DNA of 64,000 bases, from the NCBI RefSeq assembly GCF_000006565.2, contig NC_031473.1, positions 2,323,817-2,387,816 of the forward strand, given 5' to 3'. Below, in pieces: positions 46,756 to 58,700 of the stretch. This stretch comes from Toxoplasma gondii ME49. Taxonomy: Eukaryota > Apicomplexa > Conoidasida > Eucoccidiorida > Sarcocystidae. The position numbers and the translations under genes were made by a program. A model generated the notes under the pieces. It worked only from the letters and a program-made list of their open reading frames with translations, was not told the DNA's origin and ran no database searches. Numbering within the stretch: position 1 is the first letter of the stretch; every line of letters begins with the position of its first letter.

Positions 46756-49700
46756 ATGGAGGAGGCGACAGCCGCTGTGGCGCGTTGCCACGAAGGAGGA
46801 GACGCTTTGCCTGCTTGCCCTGTCGCTGCTGCGCCGCCTTTGGACTTCGCGTCTCTCTATCTGGCGGAAGGGTCTCTGCACTTCCCCGCGTTCGTCGCGC
46901 CCTTCTTGTTGGCGGAGACAGCTGACCAAGTCGTCGAACTCCTCGCTCTTCTCGAGGAGCCAGAGAAACTCGCGAGAGACTACGGACGACTCGGACGCGC
47001 GCTGCGCCTTCTTCGCAGGCTGCTGCGAACCGGTATGGTCGACGCCATCCCGCTCGCTCAGTGGGTGCACGTCGCCGCGGGTCTCTCTCGCCTCCTCGTG
47101 GGCGACCTTGGTGAAAATGGAGAAGACGGAGAAAGTGGAGAGGACGGAGAAAGTGGAGAGGACGAGATCGGGGAAGAAAGTGGAGAGGAAGAGATCGGGG
47201 AAGAAAGTGGAGAAGGATGTGAGGAAGAGGGTGATGAGGAAGAAGGCGCGGGAGAGGATGAGGCCGTGAGTGGGATGGACGAGGATGATGATGTGGAGAG
47301 TCGAGCGGAAGGGGGAGACAGAGGTCCAGACAGCCGCCGGGGAGAGGGTGGCCGAGAGTCGAGGAGACAGCGGGCGAAGATCTTCCTTGTCGAGAGTGAG
47401 AACTCCACTGGAGAGGACTCGGGGGAGGAAGACGGGGAAGGAAAACGACCAAGAGGAGGCAGTGCGCGACTGTCGACCTCTCAGCTAATTCGTGTGTGCG
47501 AGGCTCTCGATGACGTTCTTGATGTCATCCGATCGGGGTACTTGCCGCCGCTGTGGATGAAGCCGACGGCTTCTTCTCGCTACGCCCAGAGCGTTGCGCC
47601 TGCCTCCGCAGCTGCGTCGCCCTGGCGCCAGGGACTGCGACTCTCTCGCCGCGGTGGAGGTACACCGTACGCACTGCCCCGTGAGTCACCGGCGGTGCCT
47701 GACAGCGGCGGGGGAGAAGGCGCCGAGGAAGCAGACTCAACGATGAGAGATTTGGACGAGAGAGAAGGAAACGAGTTTCGCCAAGAGAAGGAAGGCAGTT
47801 GCGTAGGGAAGGAGAGAGAAGAAGACGTCTCTTCATCTCGAGCAGAAGAGTGCTTAGAGACTCAAGCGCGCATGGAGGAACGAACTCCGTTGGAAACTTT
47901 GAAAAAGCATCTAAAATGGAGATGGATGCTCCTTCACCTTCTTCGGAGATTTGACCGCTCGTACAGAGGCCAGGTCGGGACCAGCACTGCTCGGAGAAAG
48001 GCTCTCGTCACCGCCCTGGTTCGTCTGGCTTCCGCCTGTCGCCCATTCTGGGGATTTTCGCCTGCTTTTTACTCCAGCTCCGAGCCCAACGGTTCTCTCG
48101 CAGATCCGGATTCGTATCGTCTCCCGTCTCCTCTCGCTTCCCCTTCTTCTTTCTCCTTCGCTTCTCGCGCGTCGTCTTCGTCTGCTCTTCAGTTCCTGAA
48201 GACCGTGGCTGAGTGCCGAGAAGAAGCGGATCTGGCGTCTCTGGTGATGCACGGCGTGAGACACGGTACGTTGTTTGAGGCTCTGGACTTGCTGGTGCGG
48301 ACGACGAACCTGACGAGCGCGCGGCTGTTTCTCCGCTTTCGCCTGCTTCTTCTCTTCGCGCCTCCTCCCTTCTGCTTCTCGCTGGTTCGCGACGGCCGGC
48401 TCATGCGCCTCTGGGGGTGGGTCGACGGCGCGTTTGCGCCTTCCTGGGACGCGCTGTTTGTCGTCCTGCTCTTCCGCGCATGCAAATTCGGCTGGGCAAC
48501 GGGGCGACCGCTCTCGTGCAGTCTGCGTCGCCTTCTGCCCTTCCTCTTCCAGATCCTCTTGCGCGTATTTCAGCTACCGCACTCAGCCCCCGCAGCCGCC
48601 GCGACGCTCAAGCGCCAGCGAGAGACGATTCCTGGAGAGTTCACTCCGCTCCTGGAGAACCAGTTCCAGACGCCTTCGCAAATGGCCAAGGTCCTCGCGT
48701 TGCTTCTGGAACCTCTGCCCGCGGGGGAGGAGGCCGGGGAAGTGTGTGGAAGAGGACGGGAGCGGAAGAAGGTCGAGCGGCCCCTTTTTTCCGCGGGTGG
48801 AGAAGAGACGCATTCGGAGGAGAAGTCTCTCGAGGAAGGCGAGGGAATGACCGCCTTCAAACTCCTCGAGTCCCTCCTCTCCACTCTGCTCATCTACACA
48901 CACCCCTCGTCAGATGGCGGCCGCGGAGCCGCAGCCATCGGCGCGTTCCTCAACGCCTTCATTTCGGCTTATATCCGGAGAATCCAACGCGAACGGCTCG
49001 GAGAGAACGTCGTGCGGCGCGCCTGCGGACGCCACCTTTCTGGCTGCTGTCTCGGTCGGTGCTCTGCAGGCAGGCGGGACCCGGAGAGAAAGGAAGCAGA
49101 TGAAGCGAGCGAGAGAGGAGGAGAAGAAGACGCAAGAGAAACAGGAAAGGGAGGGAAGTCCTGCGAGTGCTGCTGGTGTCGAGAGGGCGCGACGCCTGGA
49201 AAAGAGTTTCTCTGTCGAAGACTCGGACGCCGGGAAGACGAGAAGGTCGTGCAGCTCCTCGCGCCGATCTTTCTGCAGGGAATGTTCAGCAAACACATGG
49301 CTGTCGCTTCCTGCTACGAGGACGGCATGAAGCTTCTTTGTCACTTGCAACCTGAGACGGTGGTAGAGGGCGTTCTTGAGCGCGCAGCAGCCAGCCTGGA
49401 AACTGTGACAGAAGCGAACCACACAAACACCGTCCAGCTGCTGTCGCGGAGCGCTCAGACTCTCGTCAAGGTAGGCACAGGAGAGGCAGCTCTGCGAGAA
49501 AGTGAAGAGCTGGAGATCAGATCCAAACAGCTGGAGGCGTTTCAAGCAGGAAGCAACTTTTGCGAAACCCAAAGAAAAAGAGAAATCGAGTCTTGGTAAA
49601 CGTGAGGCACAGTCGACGTTTTCTTGATGGATATGCAAAAAGGTCTGCTCAGCGACACAAACGTATACAGGATCATCTCTCTAACCGTTTTTTCATATCT

Positions 49701-52700
49701 TTCCATCTGTATCTGTATCTACATGTATCTACACGTATCCATGTATATCGATGTATCATAATATACATATGTAACTATAAATGCGAAGAAGTGAATGTTG
49801 ATTTCTTTCCATGTTGTCTGTGTTTGCAAGAAAGGCCTCGTTCGTGCGAGGGGTAGCGGTGATCTTCTGTGCATGTGAGGGAAAGGGACAAGGAAGGGAA
49901 CTAAGGGATCCGCGGTCACATTACACACAAAGGAGACACAAGAGAGTCTTTTTTTCAGAAGCAGGACGAGCTGATAAGAGTCATGAGCAACGGACGAGGG
50001 ATGGTTTGGTAGCAAAAAAAGGTGGAAAATCTTCAAGTTTTCACGGCACTCTTGTGATTGTCACAACATGTTCTGTCGCGTTTGGGCTTACGTCTTTCAA
50101 TGCACATTTTCTGTCGCTCCACGACGGGTGCATCCCGCGACCTCAGCAGGACTTCTCCTTTCTTTTCTCTTGCTTTCCTTTTCTCTTGCTTTCCTTTTCT
50201 CTTGCTTTCCTTTTCTCTTGTTTTCCTTTTCTCTTACTTCTTTCGTTCGTTTTTTCCTTGGTTCGTCTCAGCTTCTTCAGAGAGGTGTGGCGTCTGCTTG
50301 CGTGTGCAGTTCGCTCCCTCCGCTGTGCCGACGATCCTCTCGCTGACGCTGCCGGGCCTCGATCCCGCCGATCCCCTCAAGACTTTCCTCACGCTCTCTT
50401 TCTACACCGTCCTTTTCTCCTACATTCCCCTCATCGACTGCTCCGGCGTCTCCGACTCGGTCAAAAGAGACTTCCAAAGGCGCCTGCGACGCGCATACCT
50501 TCCGCGACAGGCGCTCCAACCTTGTTCTTCTCGTTCTTCCTCTCGCTTCCATTGTTATTCTTCGGTTGCTTCGCAAGAGGCTGCGGTGTGTGGGGAGTGC
50601 GCAGCGGTTTTGCCTGAGGCGCTGGCTGCTGCCGGCGGCCCTCGGCAATTTGTCAATTTGACGAATTACCCCGGAAGTTTTTTGCCTGAGTCTGCGCCGG
50701 AAGAAGGCGAAGGACGTCTGCGACGTCCCGATACTTCTGATTGCGGCCCTGTCTCACCTGACTCGTCTGACTCGTCTGCCTCGTCCCCGCGCTTTGTGTT
50801 GTTTGGAGAAGACGGAGAGAAGACGAGCCAGGCAAGAGAAGGCGAGAGGGTACGGGACTCTCGGGGACTGTACAGAGTGCAGGCAGACTGCTGGCAACAC
50901 AAGATGCTCGTCGACGAAGAGTTTTTCTCCACGTTGGTTTCTCAGAGAGAGGCTGCCTCGGCGTTCCTGCCCGAATGGGTCGATGCTTGGTTCGAACAGA
51001 TTCTCCAACTCGTCAAACACAGCGGCAAACCTTCGGTACGCGTCATCGCACCTCTCTGCCCTTGTCTCTTCTCGGTTTCTTCTCTTCTCGGTTTCCTCTC
51101 TTCTCGGTTTCTTTTCTTCTGGAAATTCGAAAAAGGATTGAGCGTTGTCGGTTGCCCAGTTGTGATTTTCCCTCGTCGTGAGACAACCAAGTTCAGTATG
51201 ACTGCTCTGCACCACGACCCCACTGGACGTTCCTCACGCACGAGCTTTGTCGTGTTTTCTGCGGTGTCGCAGCGTCATTCTTTCCTCTCGGTTGACGTCT
51301 TCCTCTGTCGCTTCTCTCTCCCACTCTCTCTCGCGTTCTCACCGTTGTCTTTCCTCTTTTGTTTTCTCGGCATTCTCTCTCGTCTGCATCTGCGTGTCTC
51401 GGCCGTCGTGGGGCGCTTGCGGTTCATCTCGCGCATGCCTTGCGGCTTCTCGTTTGCTTGGTTTCTTCTCTCGCCTGAAAACGTCGTCGGTTCGTTTCGT
51501 CTCCTGTGCGTCGCACTGTGCAGGAGAAGAGCGGCGGACCGTTGGCGCGCCTCGACCGAGGGACGACGGCGATTTTGCGAGCCTGTGTGGGGGCAGTCGT
51601 GTGTCAAGTGGACGAGACTGTGGCGGGGCGTTTGATCGACAAGTTTATCTCGTGGACAGAAACCTCTTTTTTCGGAGAAGCGGTCAAACAGGCGCAGAGC
51701 CTCGCAGTGCCCCTGGCCGCGGCGATGCCCCGCCAAATGCTCGTGAAGCTTGTGCGGCGCGTCTGCAAGAAGCTTCTCGCGGATGACGCAGCGCCGAGCG
51801 CCTCTGGAGAGCAGACGCTGCGCCTGACGCAGGACGGAGACGGCGCCAGCGAACTGGACGAAGAAGACAAGGCCTCGAGAACTTCTTCTGGATTCCACGT
51901 TCCTGCGAGTCGTCTCCGAACCGGTGTGAGTCAACAGGCGGTCGTGTGGAACATGCGCCTGGTGTGCGCCTCAGTCCGGAGCGCAGGGGCGGAGCTGCTG
52001 GACTTCTCCACCGACTTGTTTCGCCTCGCGCATGCATGTTTCCAACATGAAAGCAAGGAAGTCTTCAAACTCGGCGCGAAGCTGCTGCGGCGCTTGCTCG
52101 AGGCTTCTCTCGGCGTGTATCCCTGGAGGCTGTGCGGCCAGCGCTGCATGGGGGCCGACGAGTGGCGCGCGGAGACGCGGAGACTCTTCGTTCTGCGCTG
52201 GGGTGAGCCTTTCTGGCTGCAACGCGGCGCGGAAAAGATCGACTGGCATGTCCCGAGCGAGGCGGAGGCGGAGTTCGCGACGAACGCTGTCTCCTACGGA
52301 CTCCTCGTGTGCAAGTTCCTCCTCAAAGACGTCTTCCCGCCTACGCCAGACTCCCCCCAGTCCCCTCCACGTCCTTCCTCGCCAGGCGTCTCCGTCCCTC
52401 GAGCGGTGTCGAGCTCTCCACCCTTGTCGTCGTTCTCTGCCGACTGGAAGGCGTCACCGGAGTCGCCAGGCGTTTGCCTGAGAGTCTCAGAGCAAGAGTC
52501 GGCGAGTGGCGAAGGCGACGTGGAGGCGGCGAGGAGGCGCAGATCGAGATTTGCGCCTCGAAAAGAGAAGCCTTGGCACCCGCATTTCGAGGACTTCCGT
52601 TCCATCCCGTTCCCCGCTTCCTTCTTCCCCCTGGGGCCTGAGGAAGCTTCTCCGCGCGGCCGCGCCTCTGCAGACGCGCATGCTTCGTCTCTTCTCGCCA

Positions 52701-55700
52701 GTCCAAGCACGGAGTTCGTCACGACTTGCAAGAAGCTGGGCGCCGCCGCTCTGCTTGCTCGCGCTCTTCTTCTCTGTCGCTCTCTGCTGAAAGGCGCTGC
52801 TGTTCTGTACCCCGACGAGCTTCCTCGCCATGGCAACGGTCTCCCCCTTGTCTCGCCCCTTGCCTCGGAAGAGAGGGGACTTTTCTCGCGCGACACGGAA
52901 AGGCGAACAAGTCGAGGAGAGCAGGAACTCGGTGCGGAGGCGGACCAGCAGTCTGAGCGTCACCGCGGAGGCTTCTGCGTCGCGCCGCTTGTGAACTTCT
53001 CCGCCTCGCTGGTTCTCCGCATCGACCATGTCTTCCTCAGACGAGAAGAGAGACAGCCGAGACGCATGCCGAGAGGCCAAGTCCCAGGCGAACGCGCCGG
53101 GGACAACGAAGCCTCCGAGTCGCCCTCCGGTGCTCGGACGTCTCCTTCGACGCTTGCTTCTGCAAAGGCTTCTGCTTCGTCTCATTCTGCTTCTTCGTCT
53201 TCTTCGTCGTCTTCAGCTGTAGCGCTGGGCCTCGAGGAGGCGAAGCTGCAGAAGAAGCTTTTACGACTCGCCTGCCAGCTGCTGGTACGCGTGAGCAGCG
53301 GCGCTGCTCTGGAGAGCTGCAAGGGCGCTCGCGGCGGCGACGCAGAAGCGAAAGGCGGAATTGCCGGCAAAGACGCAATTGGGTATTTGTCCTGTAACTC
53401 CGGTAAGCCAACGGGGGCGAGAGAAGAAGAAGAAAGGTGAACGGGAACGAACGGGAAGAGGGTCGAAGAGATAAGAAGGAGAGAAGACGAAGGGAGAGAA
53501 GCGGAAGGAAGGCACAAGGAGGGCACAAGGAGTGAGGGAAGAGACAAGAACGAGCAAAACGGTGTCCACGAGAGCGCGAGGGAAAGGGCCGACGAGGGAA
53601 CAAGTCTCTGGGACCTGTTTTGTTTGTTGTTTTTGAGGCATCAGGTGATCAACGTTTTCGATTGCCGCCTTTGTCTATTCGTGTCGTTTTCTTCTGTTCC
53701 TTGCGTTTTTTTCAGGCGTGCATGCGTTCTCGTATCTCTGCGACGTTCCTCGAGGGGTGTGGACGCAGACAGTCGTTTCTGCGTGGTCGCGGCGAGTAGC
53801 GGCGAGGAGAAGTCAACACCCTTTCGCCGGGTGGAGACGGCCTGTGGTGCTCCTCGTCGCCCGTCTCGCAGCGTACCACTATGCCGAAGTAAGTCGACAC
53901 AGCTTCTCTCCTCTCTGTATCCCCCTTCGCTCTGTGCATGTTCGATCTGCCTTCTGGTTCTTTTCCGACCATCGCCTCATGCTGCTCGCGTTTCCCTCAT
54001 TTCCCCACTGTCTTCGTCAGCATGCTCGCTTCTGTTTGTCTTCGTCTTCTTCCGACTTCCTGCGGATTCGGACTCCCCAGACTCTCTTTGTTTTTCCTTC
54101 TGTTTGTGCCGGCAGCGCCTCTCCTATCGGGCCTTGGATCGGTCCAGCTTTCGTCTAGTCTGGCGTCTCCTGTTGTTACAGTGACTCTTTCGTGGAGAGA
54201 CAGATACTCTTTGAAAGACCTGTTCTTCTCTGGTTTTCCTTTTTTCCACTGGGGGTCTCCGTCTGTGTTCTTTCTCATTCTTCTATTTCGGATTCCCTTT
54301 AGTTTCCTGCCATTATCACTTGGCTTTTCCTCCGTTTCCGAGTTGTTCTTTCCACTCTGTTATGGTTCTGCATCTGCGTTGGAGGTTCCCCTTCTGTCTC
54401 TCCCCACACTCTCCTCTCCCCTCCCCACACCCCGCCAGGATTTTGTTGTCTCTGCGATTTTCGCTTCTTTTTGTGGCTTTCTCTGCGTCTGTCTCTCCTT
54501 CCCTTTCGGTATTTCTGTCTGCTGTCTCTGCTTTGACTTCGCTCTTCACGGATGCCTTCCTCAGACGCGACGCTACGCCCAGCAAGTCCTGCGAGAGTCG
54601 TTTGGAGTGATCTGCGGCGCTCGACGTTTCGTCACTTCTCTCCTTCTTCGCGACTTGTCGGAGGAGTGCGAAAAGCATCTCCAGAGAGAACGCGAGATCG
54701 CGGATGGTCGTCACTTGCTTTCTCCTACCTCTCTCGCGTCTCCGCGACTTCCCTCCCCGACAGCCTCTCCTTCGCCACGGCCTTCGTCTCCGCTTCAGTC
54801 CGAGACTGAAAAAAGCGAGAAGCAAGCAGGAAACCTCGACGTTCCGTCGCCTGCGCCGTCAGTCAGCAGGCCGCCCAGTGGTAAGCGCCGGCGGCAGAGT
54901 CAAGCCTAGAAGTTCGGGGAGTTGAGATGTTTTGTAAAGCAGACGAACGCTTCTCGTGAAGCATTTCGAAGTAGAGAGGGTAAAGAGGGTACTGGCGCGA
55001 GAGAAAATAAGGAAAAAGTTGAGAGAAGGTGATGCCAAGCGTCGTGGACCCTGCGTAGAGACTCGCGAGGAGAAAGTTCAGCAGTGGAGAAGGACCTCTT
55101 TTTTTTTCTGCGTTGGGGCTTGTGATGTATTCTTCAAATGCAACTGTTACACCACTTTGCTTTCAGAAATCGACTCCACAGCGGAGCTCTCTGGGCCCAG
55201 CTCCGACGCTCTCGTCTCGCCAGTCACGGCGCTTCTGCCTCCTGATGAGGCCGGAGAAGGCCCAGCTGGAGCTGGAAGCGCTTCTCCTTCTTCTCCATCG
55301 CCGGACGCTGCAGAGACGCCGACGGACGCAGAAGAAGACGGAGAAGGATTTGCGGCAGTCAATGCTACCGCTGGTCCAGGAAACGCGTCTTCGCTTTCCG
55401 TTGTGCGGACGCATGCAGAGAGCGACTCGGAGGATCTCTTCTACGCTCAGCTCACAGGCGTAGCCTACACACTGACCAGCGAGTCATTGATGAGGCGAGT
55501 GTGGGGTGACGAGGCTCTCGCGGCACTGGCTCTGCGAACGCTTCTCCTCGTTTTCCAAGTCAAGGTGAGGCTGGATTCGTCCGACGCATTCGGAAGAATT
55601 CCTGGAAAAGAAGCGAGTGGCAATCCCGTAGTACCACCGAGAGTAAATAGAAGAATAAAACATAAGACAGCCCATAAATCTATTGTTCGTACACCTCCCG

Positions 55701-58700
55701 TCCAAGACGTTCTGCGGCTCTTTCGCCAGCCAGAAGTTCCGCCGTGCAAGCTTCCCTAGTGGTCGCGAAAGGAACGCTGGTTTTTTCTTCCGCATTCTCG
55801 TGGTGTCTCTCTTTTCGAAAAGCTCTCAGCGTCTGACTGGCTGCTGCGGCGTCAGGTCGCTGAAAGAGCGTGGATGTCCTCTGCGTTTTTCATGTCCCGA
55901 TACTTCTGGGGCATGCGCTTCGAGGGAACGTCTCAGCTCTAGATGGCAGGCTGTCGCTGCAGCTGAAGCTAGGCCTTTTCTTGCACATGATGAAGTGCAG
56001 TCCTCCGTGTTTCTCAACGAGCTGTTTCTGGAAAGTTCAGCAGACTTCGATTTGGACGTTCACTGCGTTTCTTTTGACGGGTGTCGAGCATGTTGTCTCA
56101 CCAAGTGCGCCTAGCAGGATGCATGCACATCTTCACAGATCCATTCAACGCAAGAGAGGTACATTAAACATGTTCAACGCTCCTCGAAAGTCGCTCGAGA
56201 CTCACATCCCACTGAAACCCCAGCGGTGCCTCTGTGTCGTTGCCTGTCTCGCTAGATCGGCAAGGATACAATTCCGCACCGGTGGGTAGCGCTGACGCAT
56301 GCGCTGCTCAACTGCCGTGAGAAATTCCGACGAAACGCGCGTTTTCAAAAGCATCTGGTGAAGGTAAGGTCCTTTGTTTGTGGTGGGTCTCGACTTGGAA
56401 GCCTCTCTGCTTCTCGCTCTAGGGTGCCTTGGTCGCCAGAGTGGACATCGACTTCTCTCGCCTTGTGGTGGTGGGGGGTGACTGGGTTCCCTTGATTCAC
56501 CTCGTCCGCCTTCTGTTCCGTCGTCTTCTCGAATATCTTTTGTTGCGTCTGCTCTTCCTTCGCTGTTTGCTTTTCGTCCGACGTCGCCTCCCGCTGCTTG
56601 CAGTTTCGTCCATCTTCCCGCGTTCTTCGGTGGTTCGGCTTCGTCTGCTCCTTCTTGTGCGTCTTCTTCTCGCCGTCTCTCTCAGGTTCTCTCTGCGCCT
56701 TGCGGCGATCCAGAGTTTCGGTTCCTCTTGTGTCGCTGTCCCTGTCTCTCTCCAGACTGTGCTGCTGCCACTGCTCGCGCGCCTGCTGCAGAAATCTGTC
56801 GCTTCTTCGCAGCTTCTCTGCCGGACGCCGCGGGTGGACAGACAGCCGAGTTGTCACTGGCGTTTCGTCCTCGTCGCCACATGCGTCTCCGTTTGTCTGA
56901 ATGGGCCGCCTGTCCCCGAAGCTCTCCCCGCGTACTCTCAGTGGCTGCTCCAGGCGATCGACAGTCGCATGCATCCACCTCTCCTCAACACGGTCGCCAT
57001 GTTCGGCCTCATGCTCCTCCTCAAGTTCTTCCTCAAACACCCGCAGAAAGAGATTCCTGAATCCTGTAGGAAAATGACATTCACGAGCAACTCCTCAGAG
57101 CCACACCCATTCTCCAGCGACCCACCGTCGCACAGACGGACGCAGATTTACGCCTCGCTTCGACGCGCTCGAGACGAGATAAAATTCGTAGATATATGCA
57201 TGTGCATATACATGCGGTTCAAATATGCACATGAAGATATGAAAATATATATATATATATATGTAAGCGTATATCTGTATGTAGATTTCGTGTAAACAGG
57301 TACAAGTTGAGTTTCTTGTAGGTTTTTCTGTCGTATTTTTGGGTTTGCAGTTACGTTCTGTGCCATCGTGGGTGGAGGGGAAGGATGTTTTCTGCAGGCG
57401 CAGGCAGGGATCGCTCTCCTTGAGTTCTTTCTCTTCCACGCGTCCGTCGACTCTCCCTCATCGTTCTTCATGTTTCCTTTCCTCGCATCTTCTTGCCTCC
57501 GTTTGCATCTGCTTTCCGGCTGCGCGCGTACGCGTCGGACGCTTCTGGAGAAAGCCGCGCCTCTCTCTTCATCGGCCTCCCTTGCGCTCACGTTGAAAAC
57601 GCCTTTGTGTGCAGTTCTGACTGCGCTTCACTCGTCGTCGGTGCTGAAGAAGTGGATTGCCTCCCAAGTGATCGTCCACCACGAGAACGCGAGACCCGCA
57701 GGCGCCAGCGGCATGGGCCGACACCAAGGCTCAGACAGTGCGTACCAGCTGGTGGTGGATGTGATCAAGATCGATCGAAGTTGGCCTTCGTCTCGAACCA
57801 GTCGCGTCTCCAAAGCGCTTTCTCTCCACAACACTCTGTCTGCGAAGACGTTCTTTCAGTTTCTCCTCGCCACCCGAGGACGTCTCGCTGCGCTGCCGCC
57901 CGGCACCGCTCCCGGCGGCGAGGCGACGGAGACTGGGCGCGTCTGCGAGGAAGAAAACGGCGCAGGAAGAAGAGGCGAGAGCGTCTTTTCGCTCTTCCGG
58001 ACGCTCGGCGAAGAACTCCTTGCGCTGTCTGCACACTCGAGCAGCGAGGTCGAGTACCACATTGCGATCGTCGAAATCGTCGCCGGCGCCGCAGCAGCTC
58101 TGCGCAAGGAAGGCGACGAGGAAGTTCGCAGCGAACTCTGGAAGTCTCTTTGGCCTGCGATGGTAAGAAGGGAAGCGATTCCGACGCCCGGAGAGACCCT
58201 GGGAGAGACGAGCCGCTGTGGTCGACTCTTTCGTGTAGCTTTGCCTCCAGGAACATTTTGACTGCATGCACCGAGTGCCGCGCTGTCGACCAGCGCTCCC
58301 TTATTCGCGCCTTCTCCTCGTGCACTCTGGGTGCAGAGGATCTACCCTGTCCCTCTTGACATTCGTTAAATGCTTTAACCACCGTTCCAGACATCAAAAA
58401 GTGGACGCAGAACAAAACGTCCTGGAAACCGCTGCGTCAAAGCGGATCTCAAACTTCGCTGAACGTATCCGCCGTATGAAGACAGGACTTGGTGGGGAGA
58501 AGAACGGTGGGCCTCCCCCTGGAGGGGAATGCGGAGTGTGTGCCGGGCAGAGCGAAGCCCAAGGCGAGCGAGGCAGGTTTAGGGTGAACGGGAGAGATGG
58601 AGAGAGAGAGATCGACGCAGAGGCGGAAAGATGGGGAAAGAAGAGGAAAAGGAAGCAGGTGGGAACAGCGTAGAGACGGCATCGGATGGATAGACAGAAA

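Noticed and set aside
46613..47452. 279-codon minus-strand ORF
   Set aside because: Shadow of the acidic repeat and GC-rich first exon of the PSME4-like gene. It has Pro/His-rich low complexity and no motif.
52294..53185. Minus-strand ORFs of 200 and 232 codons
   Set aside because: Antisense shadows of the large PSME4 exon 51524-53402.
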